Assembly (NCBI GenBank): GCA_012295275.1
Contig: CM022674.1
Span: forward strand, 15,931,964 to 15,995,963
Source of the DNA: Chrysomallon squamiferum
Taxonomy: Eukaryota; Mollusca; Gastropoda; Neomphalida; Peltospiridae
Length of the DNA: 64,000 bases
Reading direction: 5' to 3'
The position numbers and the translations under genes are program-made. This document shows, piece after piece, positions 10,690 through 24,368 of this stretch (the first letter of the stretch is position 1; each line of letters starts with the position of its first letter). A model generated the notes under the pieces. It was not told the DNA's origin and made no database searches. It saw nothing but the letters and a program-made list of their open reading frames with translations.

Positions 10690-11060
10690 CAAGATATACA
10701 TACTAGCCACCTCTAAACTTACTATACTATTACTATAATTACAACCACTAAAACATTAACTAGATGTACATACTAGCTTTCTCTAAACCTACTATACTAT
10801 TACTAAAAAATTAACAAGATATACATGCCAGCTATCTCTAAACCTGTTATACTATTATACAATTACTACTACTAAAACATTAACTAGATGTACATACTAG
10901 CTTTCTCTAAACCTACTATACTATTACTACAATTACTATTACTAAAAAATTAACAAGATATACATGCCAGCTATCTCTAAACCTGTTATACTATTATACA
11001 ATTACTATTACTAAAAAATTAACAAGATGTACATACTAGCTTCCTCTAAACCTACTAGAT
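10690..11060. repeat. 70-bp minisatellite, about 5 units, copy 1
   Basis: Units share TTAACTAGATGTACATACTA and CTCTAAACCTACTATACTAT segments in order. Copy 2 (about 25120-25375) has fewer units, which explains about 120 bases of length difference between the copies. Confidence 0.85.
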
Positions 11061-11400
11061 CCCACACGATATACACTTACAAATATATATTAATACAATA
11101 AAAGAACAGTACGAACAACAAAAGCAACAACATGACTCAATAAAAATAAACAGAACAACCATATAAACACACACACTGCATAATTTAATGATGATAGTTT
11201 TAGCTGAGCCAAGAAATTTGCCTTATTTTGAGTAGAAAACAGAACCATGGATACATCCTGAAAGATGAATGAAAGGTATGTAAATATAGAAGATTATTTA
11301 CATTTCACAAATATTCTCTACATTTATAGCAAACGTAGCTATACTAGCAACAGCCAGTGAAATAATTATAAGTAAGTAAACATTTTCTTTCTTCTTGTAG

Positions 11401-11491
11401 ATTTCTTTCTTTCTACGGATGGGTCACCTCCATGGGTGTCCATGGGCAAAACCGTCTTCCCGTGTGTAGTGGTCCAACAAGCACGGCATGA
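11401..11491 (+). CDS. Alternative terminal exon of the PAN-LDLR-B gene, copy 1
   Basis: Lies 1.1 kb before the other last exon and is homologous to it, including flanks: both follow TTCTTCTTGTA(C)AG and both contain LPVCSGP then a stop. In the phase required by the exon at 10482 it reads FLSFYGWVTSMGVHGQ, NRLPVCSGPTSTA and TGA. The frame is open in both copies, so it may be a usable alternative last exon and not a dead duplicate. The duplication spans roughly 11220-11600 against 12340-12720. Confidence 0.5.
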
Positions 11492-11499
11492 CAGTTGAC

Positions 11500-12514
11500 A
11501 TGATGCGAAAAGCAGCTCAAACAAAAAACTGATAAAAAACACCCGATGAATATAAAGCTGATAATAATTATTAAAACATTATTTACGAAACATCATAAAC
11601 GTGGTGATCAGTAAATATGATCATTGAAATTTAGATCAATTTATTACAATAATCGGACATCTCGGTTCTTGGTTTTGTTTCGGTTTCAATAGCAAAACAT
11701 ATCTTTGCGGTAGACATACCTAAAATAACATGAATTACTTCTATAATAAAAAAATTATTATTGATGACAATAGTTAAAAAATAAATTTAAATAAGATTTA
11801 AATCATTGATGATTTCGTGCTTACAAATTAGAATTTATACTAACCATATACTCGGTGTTTTATAATGTTTATTTTATATCGATCGGAGTTGAAAATAAAA
11901 ATTAATATTCGGCTAACTTCGTTTTGACGTTCGGATGTATGACGTCATCAATGCTTTGTTTACATAGATACAGTTTGCGATATTGAAGATTAGCGCATTC
12001 GAGTTAGTTCTGACTCTACTTTCCTTCCTTTTTACTTTGTATATTGAATTGCATCTGCAAGTGATGAAGGTTACATTTGTGTAGGTTTAAGTTTTATATT
12101 ATTAACATATTTAAGTCCAAACTGGACATATTTTATTCACACTGAGGTTATGCTGGAATAGTTTTAGATGAAATAATCAACGATAACTGAAAACTGCGAG
12201 TATGCATTACTTTCTAACCTCTAATGCTCTGATTCCTGTTTCTTATATTGTTAATATACCCTTGTCAAAATATGTTTATTTTTACACATTGGAGGTTGAC
12301 CCATTCGACGACAGAGACATTCAACCAATGGAGGTTGACCCATTCGGGGAACCCATGGATACAACCTGAGTATAAGGTATCATAATAAAATATGTTGAAA
12401 CATTATTATTTTTCGCAAATATTCTCCACTTTCATATTAGACACAGCTATACTGCAAATGAAGTAAAGATAACATTATATAATAAATAAACATTTTTCTT
12501 TTCTTCTTGTACAG
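11500..12514. other. Intron between the two terminal exons, copy 1
   Basis: AT-rich single-copy sequence. A partial direct repeat GGAGGTTGACCCATTCG occurs twice at 12291-12340. No further exon seen. Confidence 0.5.
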
Positions 12515-12635
12515 GTGGATTTCTTTGGTTCTCCCGATCGTTCACGTCCAATGCAAGGACACCGACGTCCATGGGCTCCACCCTCTTCCCGTGTGTAGCG
12601 GACCACGTGAAAAGCACGACCTGGAGCTGACTTGA
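12515..12635 (+). CDS. Terminal exon of the PAN-LDLR-B gene, copy 1
   Basis: Acceptor TTTTCTTCTTGTACAG. Joining AG|G gives Arg, then WISLVLPIVHVQCKDTDVHG, LHPLPVCSGPREKHDLELT and TGA at 12633-12635. The IVHV.C...HPLP.C pattern resembles the strand that closes an LDLR propeller (HPL.QP) followed by a Cys. There is no membrane segment or GPI-like tail after it, so this form should be soluble if the upstream signal peptide exists. In phase with exon 10482-10644. Confidence 0.7.
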
Positions 12636-15119
12636 AGCGAAAAGCAACTCAAAGCATGAACTGGCAAAAACAACTGATGAATACAAAAGTTGACAAAACG
12701 TTTCAAACACGAAACATCATAAACATGTAAATCATGCCAGTCATTTATATCTTGATCAGTGGTGGTGATTAAAGAAGTTTTTTCCTCTCAATGTTGCATT
12801 TATGAACATATATTACATAACAGTAACAAAAATTCAGAAATGTTTTAGAATACATAGATATATATTCAACCCATGTAAATTAAAAGGTGGTGTTGTTTTC
12901 TCTTTCATGCAATAAGGTTTAGCTCAGATTTTGTTTTTAAAATCTATATTATTACATAATTAAGTATAGTTTATAAATTTTAACTTGTACTTTTTATTTA
13001 TTATTTAGTGTTCAAACTCATTTCAGAAATGATATGAGATTTTATTCATACTGAGAAGACAGAAATCTCGTGTGGTTAGCCGCTTCGTATATCTTAGCAA
13101 TCTATATATAGGGTATTGCTACTTTTTCTAATTTCGAATACAGTGATATTGCTTTGAAAGTCCTTTCTATATACAGATAGACAGACAGACCAACAGAGTA
13201 GAGACAGAAGTGAATGTCCTTAAGAATCATTTATGGCATATAAATATTTCACTCTGGCTTTCTTACTCTCTCTGTCAATCTCCAGATTACTCTAATTAGA
13301 TGGATTATTTTATTTTACCAGATGTTTAAGTGTAATTAAGTATTATGGGTTGTGTGTTTAAGGCGTTGTTTACAGAAACTATTATAAACACTTCTTATCT
13401 TATCATATTTACCTTCTAATCAGCAGATGAAGACTATGCTTTCAGTGTAGATAAACACAGACAATGCCAGAAATCACTAGTCTCTCATTAACAATTTATT
13501 GGTACTTCTAGTCATGCCTCCCTCCTAACACCACATATTCCTCATCACACAGTTTATATATTACGCCAAATTCCATTGATATATCACTCAATCCGTGGAC
13601 CTGCAATGAGGACCTTCTTTGTTAACAATGTGATAATGTCTGAAAAATAATTGCTTATATAATTGAAAACCTTTCAGTCCATCATTCCCTCTTTTTATCC
13701 TTTTATTATTTTCCCAATTCTTCTTTGCACAAAAACTTTCATCCATCCGTCCATCTAACATTCCATCCATCCTTACTTACCTACGTGTTTCTATCTATCT
13801 ATCGGTCTATCTATATATTTGTTTTATTTCATCATCAGTTTCTCTGGCTATTTGTCTGTCTATCTGTCTCTGTACTGGTCAACCTGTGGTTTAGCTTAAT
13901 CTGCACCTGCTCACCTCTTTCTAACATAGAAACAGACTTTAATGAAGAAATCATATGATTGTTTTACTCATATACATGTGATCATTACCTGTCTAGCTAA
14001 CCATTTATTCATCACTATCCTCTGTCTGTCTGTCTGTCTATATCTATATTTATTTATATAATTATCTCTCATTCTCTGAAAAATCATTCACACATGGCAT
14101 ACTTCTCTGTTTCATAGTGAGGTCAATACCTGTTCTCTCTCTGTAACAACAATCACATATAATCACACCTACATGTCAGTCTCTCTCAGTCTAGCTATCT
14201 AACTGCAATCTAACACCCATATAAACACACTCTTATTCATACATTCAGTTACATACCAATCCTCTAACATAAATACAAATACTCATGATTATGAAGCTAT
14301 GGATCTATGTATCTATATATATAATGTTTACTGTGTATGTGTTTGTGTATGTCCATCCATCCATCTATATCTACCCTCTCTAATACACACACATATATAT
14401 ATACATTAATCTATTCACTAATGTATTTTTTAATTTATATTTGATCTCTATCAATCATCTGACTCTCTCAAAAATCCACAAAAAGCACACTATCTTTGAC
14501 ACACATTTTTATACACAGCTGTATATATATATATATGTACCTAATTATTGTCTACCTAACATATCAAACTATCTCTGAAGCGATGTCTAACTATCTCTAT
14601 ATCAATCTATCTCACCTTCTCAGTTATACATAGCCACAGTCTATCTCACACAGAGACAGACGCACGTACGTGTATACCGTCTCTATTTACATCCTTTTTA
14701 AGAATTTAAATACACTCTTTCTATCTAGTTATCTATCTATAATTATATTTATTTATGTATCTATTTATGCCATATACATAAGCAACAGAGTCAGTCGTTC
14801 TTACAGATGTGCAGGTATATATATATATATGCCTCCTAGCATCTATCTATCTTTCTAGTAATCTATCTACCTTTCTTCTAACTATCAATTTACCTGTCTG
14901 TTATCATCTACCATCTATCCACCCTTTTACACACACACACACACGCACACGTAGTTACTTATCCTTTTATATGCATATACATACTAATCATCTTCTACAC
15001 ATACAAATACATTTTCATTCCTATGCACGTGTGGGTGTATGTATAAATGTATGTATGTATGTGTGTATATCATCCAACCAGCGACACTGAAAACTATTTA
15101 GTTCATTTTAATTTATTTT
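12636..15119. other. Non-coding stretch with TCTA/TCTG microsatellites, copy 1
   Basis: AT-rich DNA followed from about 13740 to 15070 by imperfect CATC, TCTA, TCTG, (CA)n and (AT)n tracts. Short open frames here are translations of these tracts. No exon supported. The equivalent in copy 2 is 26952-29457. Confidence 0.6.
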
Positions 15120-15925
15120 ATTTCAAGAATTTTATTTTATTTGTTTTTCTTTTTTCTTTGCTGACGATGTCGTAATAAAAGTGAAAAAAAAAGAAAAAAA
15201 AGTACGAAATGGGTACGAGATGATATATTTCGTAAACGTCAGAAAAAAATAAAAATAAAAAAGAAATGTTACCACATTTTCAGCAATTGCTTCACAGTAT
15301 TAGCAATCTATGTATAAGCGGCTTCTCCAAATTACTTTTAATGATCTATGTAGAATTATTGCACTATAAAGGTCTACATGTTTAAAAGTGTGTAAATATT
15401 GATCGACGTTCGATGCTGCTATCTTGGATTTCGATCGGAAGTTTCGGTGAGGTCACGGAAGTTATTAAACTTCCAAATACAATTATTTTACGTCTGTTTT
15501 CTGAACTTTTTATGATTTACACTGATAAAGATGGCTGTTCAAAACCGTGATCTCATGCGCCTTTCCGAACTACTTTTTCAACTAAAATAAAATAAATAAA
15601 TAAATAAAATTAAATGAAAAACATTAAATGAAATAGCAATTTTACAATAATTCATCAAATAATAATATCACGATAAATAAACCAAAAATACAGGAAACTG
15701 GTTAGTTAAAAGAAAAAGAAAATGCAGGGAATGTTAATAAGCTGGTTCTGTCTGCTACAAAACACTATACAGAATTGTTTATTTTCATCTAAAAGCAGCA
15801 AATCTAATTTACCGTCACCTCGCCTATGCGAGGAGTAATCTATTTCAGAAGTTCGTGGTCTAAGAGAAACAACTCTATTTAACACACACGTTGGTAAATA
15901 TACAAATAAGACTGAGTGTTGAGTA
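15120..15925. repeat. Dispersed repeat element, copy 1 member
   Basis: About 800 bp, matching the reverse complement of 49470-50275 at roughly 80% by eye and, more weakly, 47905-48300. Shared landmarks (written on the minus strand here) are ACTCAGTCTTATTTGTATAT, CTCGCATAGGCGAGGTGACG, TGTAGCAGACAGAACCAGCT and AAACTTCCGATCGAAAT. The left end is A/T-rich. I see no intact open frame and no TIRs, so the class is unknown. Confidence 0.8.
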
Positions 15926-16244
15926 AAATTCAAAAAATAAAATAAAATAAAATAATAATTCAAGTCGCCTAAATATTGATAATTCACTGAATTTACTAAA
16001 TTCATTAAAATTATTTTATTTAAAACTAGTAGTAAATTCTGGTAATTCTGGCCTCAGGGCAATTCTAGCCTCCGAGGTATATTATGACTTGCAGCCGCTA
16101 TACTGCATTTTGAGGTTTCAAAAGTGAGTTTTATTTTTAGTCCTAAAGACATAAGGTTAGTTATAAATTATAATCGGTCTTTAAGTTCAGCAGAAGAAAC
16201 TTGATTAATATGTGATAATTAAGCAAAAGAAATATGCTTTTATT

Positions 16245-16698
16245 TTACAACACTTGGGGCAATAAAATCAAAAGGATGAGGTATGCCGAGGCATTGACAG
16301 AAGAAGAAAGTGTCAAGAGGTATGAAGAAGATTTGGCAGAGAACAAGAAGAAGAATGAGGAAGAAAAGGCAAAGAAAGCAAATATTTTAGAGGCAAAATT
16401 ACAAAAAAAAATAGAAGATACCAAAGTCAAAACGGCAGTTCAATTTGAAAGCTACAGCACAACCGGTGGCTGCAGCCAAAGAAAACATTGATGGTGATGA
16501 GCCTGAACTAGAAGACAGAGATGTAGTAGATACAAAGAAAAATGTGAACTCTGTGGCAGAGTTGATGATGGAATGAATTCTGACGAGTTCATAGGATGTG
16601 ACGGGTATTGTCTTGATTCTTGCGCAAATCTCGAAATCCCACCTGGTGCAGACTTAAAAGGAATTGTAGTCTTGTATGATATTTGTCAAGGAGTTTAG
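16245..16698 (+). pseudogene. PHD-finger tail of a DDE transposase or related gene, copy 1
   Basis: Starts with a Lys/Glu-rich helix (YAEALTEEESVKRYEEDLAE, NKKKNEEEKAKKANI), then after a frame change a C..C...C...W PHD-like segment. This arrangement, a charged coiled coil then a terminal zinc finger, is typical of pogo/jerky-type transposases and their domesticated relatives. A frameshift near 16450 is shared with copy 2. Copy 1 also has a one-base loss in the A-run near 16535 and a 12-bp deletion at about 16606 that removes WLNW. No catalytic domain precedes it. Confidence 0.5.
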
Positions 16699-17880
16699 TT
16701 TACTGAAGATTTGAATTTGACTTGTATTATTATTGGGACTAATTATTAGTATTAGTAAACAACTTTTTTTTTTTATTGGCTGTCTGTATGTCTGTTCATG
16801 GATTTATCTCTATATATATCTGTCTTTCTCACTCTCAATCTGTCTGTCTGTCTATATGTCTATCCACCTACCTATCTACCTCTCAGATTACAGTGATAAG
16901 TGCAGGTGTCGCTGTAATTAAAACTTCAGTAAAAGAAATGATAAACACTGCAGAAAACATTGATAATAAAGCAGCGACGATATTTTATCTCACTGGGAGA
17001 TTCTGTATGCCTAAAATACTGAAGGATCTTAGATATTAATATTAATATTAATACATTTATTTATTTATTTATTTGTCCCTATTCAGAATTAATCTGTAAT
17101 AGCGCAGTATATAAATTTACAGAACTCGCCTTTTCAGTATACTTTTATTAATAGAAACGTCTATTAATGTTTCTCTACATTCTAGACTTTTCTAGTATTT
17201 AAGAAAGATGCACTTGCATCAATAACATGGTGAAGTTAATTTCATCTTAATCTAGCTCTCACCTTCAACTACAATTCTACTATCTTAATAATAAAAAAAT
17301 GAGAATAATACGCATTTATTAAACGTTGATACATTATTCAACTTGTTAGATACGTTTATACTGTTAAACAAAAATTAAGCTTTATTATTTATTTATTTTT
17401 TTATTTATTATGCGAAATAAAATTATCTAATATTGTTAATTAAACAATACCTCTATTGTTCAATAGACTGTGTTTTCAGTATATAATAATACTGTTACGC
17501 CTCTGTTTACAACATAAAACATGTAACATAAATAGTGATGACGGTACTGAAGATGGTATTTTATTTTCATAAACGCCGTGTTAAATTACTCCTACTTAGC
17601 TGTTCTAGGAAACAATTTCTGTTAATAAAATGTCACATTAGTATGGAAGTGTTCTCGATATTCACATACAACTATACTGTTGTTTATAAAAACACGCTAA
17701 CCTTGAAGACCACATTTCTGAATGTACACTTTGTTTTCGCAGTAAAATCACACCTGTAATGTTTTACTATAATACTACTGAAATACAATATTTTCAAAAC
17801 AAATAAACAACAACGACAACGACAACAACAATAATAGTAATATAAATAAAATAAAATTATAATCTTTATTCTATTTCTTT
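16699..17880. other. Non-coding end of the left contig
   Basis: TCTG/TCTA tracts at 16780-16890, then AT-rich DNA. Compared with 31048-32250, single-base and short indels are much more frequent after about 17040 than elsewhere in the block, as expected for poorly polished sequence at a contig end. Confidence 0.6.
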
Positions 17881-17912
17881 ATTTCAATATCCATAGGACT
17901 TCAAACGTTAAG

Positions 17913-18112
17913 NNNNNNNNNNNNNNNNNNNNNNNNNNNNNNNNNNNNNNNNNNNNNNNNNNNNNNNNNNNNNNNNNNNNNNNNNNNNNNNNNNNNNNNN
18001 NNNNNNNNNNNNNNNNNNNNNNNNNNNNNNNNNNNNNNNNNNNNNNNNNNNNNNNNNNNNNNNNNNNNNNNNNNNNNNNNNNNNNNNNNNNNNNNNNNNN
18101 NNNNNNNNNNNN
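17913..18112. other. Assembly gap, 200 N
   Basis: Exactly 200 N, a conventional scaffolding gap of unknown true size. Open frames drawn through it are meaningless. Confidence 0.99.
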
Positions 18113-19265
18113 GTAGTATGTAAAATAACGAAAGCAACAACAACGAAAAAACACAACAATGATACAATCAATAATTAAGAAAAGAAATGATGTCTGACAT
18201 TTCATTAATTTAAAATTTTTATAATGTCGTTTTATATTTGTCTTTTTCTCCTTTCTTTCATCCAATCTTGTTATTCGTTCACTGTTTATATAATTACAGT
18301 ACCTGATCTGTATAGGACAGTATTGTCAATAAAATCATAAAACAAAGAAGTTTTCTGAAGTATTCTTAATACATTAATTGATTATAATGTGTTCATTTAT
18401 CAGCAATGGGGAACACCTTCAAGCAGGCGGTTTCGATATCTGAAACTTTGTGGTTCTTTTTTTTTTATCAAGCTACTGCGTTTAAGGGCTTCAACATCGT
18501 ATAAGGGAGGTAAGTCTCACAGTCATATTTGGTGAAATAGCAAAGTTCTCGTTCTTAATGAGTTCACAATTATTAGTAGAAGAATACTGACAAATAATAA
18601 TGATGATAATACAAATAATAACAATGATAATAACAAATATTATGTGTATTAAAAAATATATATATATATATATAAATCGGGTAATTTGTATTAAATTTGT
18701 CTTTAAATCTATAACACAATCACAATCGAGTTTAAATAAAATAAATCATATCGCTTGGCTATTTTTCCTTTTATACATTCCATAACTTTGCTTTAGTTGT
18801 TTTATTTTTAAAATTATACAGCACTATACCAAGTGGGAAATATAGGCTCGATTGGAATAAACGATATAATTAAGCAATTGTGGCCGAATACATATGATCT
18901 ATATTTTAACTGTACAAGTAAATGTAATGTCTATTATGTACTTACAAGTAACACAAAGTAGTTTCAGTTATTTGCATTTATTTATCTGTGTTTTTATCTG
19001 TATTATTTTTTACGTAGCCTTTTTTAAAACTATTAATACTTTATGTTAAAGACCCACATTGATCATCCTACACTATTAAAAATATTAATAACCAGAATGT
19101 GCGTGTTCGGCTGAAGGGCTAGGATTTCAGTAGGTAAATAAGCCGGTTAACACTCCATAATACTAATACTAATAGTAATACTAATACTAATACTAGTACT
19201 AATAATAGTAGTAGTAGTAGTAGTAGTAGTAGTAATAATAGTAGAAGTAGTAGTAGTAGTAGTAG

Positions 19266-19297
<32 letters not shown>

Positions 19298-19529
19298 CAC
19301 AGTCACTGTTTTCTATATTTTTGAGACTCGTGTGTAAAAATGGGTACATCAGGTAAGGGTGGAACTAATTTAGTTTGAAATAAAAGATGTAAAATATAGA
19401 TTTCAGATATTTAGTGTTACAATAAAAGAAGAAAAATGTAGATTTTAGAAACAGAATTATTTAGCAATTTTCTAAAAAAAAAAAAATTAAAAATTAAATA
19501 AATAACAGAAAAAGAAAACAAAATGGTGG

Positions 19530-21315
19530 CAAATGCTGTATTCCTAACCTTAACACTAATCCTTAACCTAGCTCAATTTCTAAATTAATACCCTGGAAAT
19601 TCGCAGCATGAGTTTTTTCCCTTACGCTAACTCCAATCGTGACCCCCAAATTATTTTGCACATTATGAGATCACTAATGATAATATTGTATCATCCAAGC
19701 TCTAACCCTAACACTAACCCTAACCCTAACCCCAACTCTAAACGTAGCTCAACTTCTAAACCTAATCCAACGCAGGTCCGGAACATGAATTCTTACCCTT
19801 TCGCTACTTCCACGTGACTCACACATTATGTTGCACATGATCCTAACACTAGTCATACAATTTAAACAACCCTAGGTTTAGCCCTAACCCTAACCCTAAC
19901 CCTTATCCAAACTCTAACCCTAACCTTAACCCTCTCTCAATTTCTAAAGTTAATCCTACGGAATTCCGCCACATTAATTCTTACCCTTACGCTAATTCGA
20001 ATCGTGACCTCAAATTAGTTTGCACATTATTAGAAGATTAATGATACAGTTTTAATAATCCTAGCTCTAACCCTAACCCTAAATCTATCCCTAACCTTAA
20101 CCTTAACCCTAGCTCAATTTCTAAACCTAAACCTACGGAGGTCCGCAACATTAATTCGTACGATACTTCCAGTCGTATCCCACAAATTATCTTGCACATT
20201 GTCATAACACTAATGATACAGTTTAAATAAAACTACCTTCAACCCTAATCCTAACCCTAACCCTAGCTTAACTACCGAAACTACTGCTACGGAGGTTCGG
20301 AATATTAATTCTTACCCTTAAGCTAATTCCAGTCGTGAACCACACATTATTTTTGACATTATCATTACACAAGTGATAAAATTTGAATAACCCTAACCCT
20401 AACCCTACCCTTAACCGTATCTCAGTTTCAAAGTTCAATCCTACGCATCTTTTATTGTTAGCCGTACGCTACTTCCAGTCGTGACCCAGAATTTATTTTT
20501 CACATTATCATAACGTTAATGATAAAACTTAAATAACCGTAGCACTAACACTAACACTAACCCTAACCCTAGCCTTAACGCTAGCTCAATTTCTAAAGGA
20601 ATAGTACGGAGGCTCGCAACATTATTTCTTACCCTTACGCTACTTCCAAGCGTGACCCCAAATCATTTTGCATTAACACTAAGGATAAAATTTAAATGAT
20701 CCTAGCTCTAACCCTAACCCTAACCCTGACCCTAACGTGACCCCAAATTATTTTGCATATTATCATAACACTAATGATAAAATTTAAATGATCCTAACCC
20801 TAACCGTAGCTTAACATCCAAACCTAATCCTATGGAGGTTGGGAACATTTATTCTTACGCTTACTCTAACTCAAATCGTTCCCCTCAGTTTATTTTGGAC
20901 ATTATCATAACACTAAAAATTTAAATGACTCCAGCTCTAACTCTAACCCTAACACTAATCCTAGGTGAAGTTGTAAACCTAATCCTACCCACGTCCTCAA
21001 TATTAATTCTTACTCTCACTCTACTTTGAGTGGTAACTCTGATATTACTTTGCACATTATCACAACACTCATAATAAAATTACAATAACCCTTTCTCTAT
21101 CTCTAATCCTAACCCTAACCTTAAACCTAACCTTAACCTTAACCCTAACTCTATCCTTAGCTCAACTTCTAAACCTAATCCTACCGAGGTCCCCAACTTT
21201 AAATTTTACCCTATCCCTACTTACAGTCGTGACACTCACATTATTTTGCAGTTTATCATAACATTTATAATAAAATTAAAAAATCCTAACTCTAACTCTA
21301 ACCTAACCCTATATC
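19530..21315. repeat. Composite telomere-like satellite, copy 2
   Basis: Unit-by-unit match to 5165-6960 with scattered substitutions. Same spacer and degenerate CCCTAA blocks. Confidence 0.9.
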
Positions 21316-22148
21316 ACGGTGCAAACAATGACGTCCTTTATCAAATCCAGTTTTAACTTTTTGGACAGAACTGACAAATTATTTGTTTAAATTATGATAT
21401 CATTTCATACGAGTAAACAATATATTATGTTCTCTCAACCGCTCCGATCGACAAAGAATTCATAAAGAAATGTAGCCGGTCAAGCATGAATTGTGTATTT
21501 CTGTAATTCCTGGAATCGATGTGGACATAAAACAAGTATGATGGACGGGGAAGTCGAAATTGACAACCAGCAAATAGGAAAAGTATGTGAGGTATTGAGG
21601 AGCTGAGCATACTAGTTTATGTTAGCTGATAGATATAGTCTGCTACACACAACCTGGTTTTGTTCAACCAAATGTAATTCAGAATGGGCGGTAACCAGAA
21701 TCTATCTTTGTTTATTTGCTTATAAAATATTGCCCAGCATTTTCTACTTTAGCAAACACCCTGAAAGTTTTTATTTCAACTGAAACTTTGCCAGTTCTAG
21801 AACAATCGATCCGCCTTTGATACGGACCGTAACAGTTAATTAAATACACTGATTAGGAAATCAGTTATATTTTTAATCTTTATTACCAATATTTTATTTC
21901 TGCTCTCTAAAGAAGTAGGCCAGATATGTATATCGGAAAAAAAGAAGTTTTAAATGTAACAAAGGAACCTTTATCACGAGAGACAAGAAGAAGATGTTCA
22001 AAATATCTGGATGTTTTTTTTTTCTAATTTCTACTAAGTCCATACTTGACAACATCATAATAGACGCTTAAGTTTTCGTAAACAGTGATTCCGTGAGCTG
22101 AAACACGACAACAAATGCCAGTCTAACGGGAATCCTACTTTCTGAAAG

Positions 22149-22336
22149 GTATTTGGTATCTGTCAACACAGCTAGGAATAAATTGGTGTGTGCAGCGCAG
22201 TGTGACCTTGAACCCAGATGCAAAACGTTCAGGTTTGAAAAGTCATCTGCCAAATGTTTTCTTTTCAGTGAATTTGTCACTGGAGGCTGCAATGCGCCAG
22301 TACTGAGTAACATTTCTACTTACTACATACATCAGG
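22149..22336 (+). CDS. PAN/apple domain exon, copy 2
   Basis: Same as the exon at 7793-7980 but reading NKLVCAAQCDLEPRCKTFRF, which restores the cysteine expected in a PAN domain. Other differences are EFVTGG for EVVTGG and SNISTYY for SSISSYY. Donor CATCAGG|GTAAAT is unchanged and the phase into the next exon is the same. This allele is the better model for the protein. Confidence 0.78.
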
Positions 22337-22624
22337 GTAAATATATGTCTGTTTGTCTGTCTGTCTATCTGTGTGTTTATATCTCAGTAAATATATATAT
22401 ATATGTATATATATTCTGTTAATATTTCATGATTAACGTCGATATTACGCAATTTAGCTTGATTATCTCTGAAACAAGGTGATAGTATTAAATGTAGTAG
22501 AAGTAGCAGCACTAGTAGTAGTGATTGTGGTAGTTGAAACAGTATTATAGTAGAGTTGCAGTAGCAGTTTTATAGCAATATAAGGAATGAAGTACTATCT
22601 GTAATAATAATATTATTGCTTGTA

Positions 22625-23217
<593 letters not shown>

Positions 23218-23710
23218 CAGATCAGAGGAAAGTATGTGTATGTGTGTGTGTGTGTGTTAATGTGTGTTTGCATGTGTATGTGTGTTCACACACAGAACTA
23301 TTGAGAGCTAGATAGATGCATATATACATACATGTGTATGTGACTATATATCTGTTAAAATATGTATCTATATATCTGTCTATCTGTCTATCTATCTATC
23401 TATCAATCTATTTATATGTCTATTTATTTATATGTGTGTTTGTGAGTGTGTGTGTGTGTGTCTGTGTGTCTGTGTGTGTAATAGTCTGTGTGTAAATCTT
23501 TTGCGAGATACCTACCTGTCTGTCTCTTAGTAACTTTTTTATTTTAAGCATTTTAACACTTTTGTATCTTTGGCTTTCTGTTTTTAATAATATTTGTGTT
23601 TAAGACCTTATTTAAGAATTTGACTAATTTGAAAAACAATCCTGTATTATATTTCTCATTAATTTCTAGTTTAAAAATATCAGATTTCTATTTTCGTTAC
23701 TTAATTTCAG

Positions 23711-23876
23711 ACGTTCCGCAGATTTTTGATACAGCACTGGATAGCAAAAACCGTAGACTCTATTATTCCGGTGGCAACAATATAGAGTTCATTGACCTTC
23801 AAAGTGGCAAACAGAGGAAAGTTCTAACTGAAAATGGAGCCAATTTGAGACGTTTGTACGTTGACCCAGAAAAGAT
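23711..23876 (+). CDS. LDLR class B repeat exon, copy 2
   Basis: 166 bp, same borders and same protein as 9265-9430 (RRLYYSGGNNIEFIDLQSGK core). Phase 1 in, 2 out. Joins the PAN exon and the exon at 24369 in frame. Confidence 0.85.
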
Positions 23877-24368
23877 GTAGTTGAAACAGTAGTAGTAGCC
23901 GTAGTAGTAGTAGTAGTAGTAGTAATAGCAGTAGCAGTAGCCGAAACAGCAGTAGTAAAAGTAGTGGTAGTAAGTATACTAGTTATAGCTGTGGTGGTTT
24001 CAGAATTAGTAACTGTAATAGTAATAGCAGCTGTAGTAGAAACTAGTATTTGGTTAATTCGCTGTAGTTATAGTAGTAATAACGGTGTTATGTAATGAGT
24101 AGTAGCGATTGTTGTTGCTGCTGCTGTTGTTGTTCTTATTATTGTTGTTGTTGGTTGTGGTGTTCTTCTTCTTCATTTTGTCACCGGTAGTCTCCCTTTC
24201 TTAGTTTTCATTCCTGGAAATTTCTGATCCTAATATGACACTTTATCTGTGTTTGAATTAAGCCTATGTCTAGCACTAAAGCGAATGCTGATATAAAAAT
24301 GAACTACTATTGTTAGTTCAATGTCTTTGTCATATTTATTTTTATTATTTGTTTTCTCTCTGTGATAG

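Noticed and set aside
15706-16005. Minus-strand open frame with RVVSLRPRTSEIDYSSHRRG
   Set aside because: It lies in the dispersed repeat and the equivalent frame in the 49.5-kb member has several stops.
17879-18265. Open frames running through the N gap (also 51259-51540)
   Set aside because: Unknown bases were read as sense codons. No real sequence supports them.
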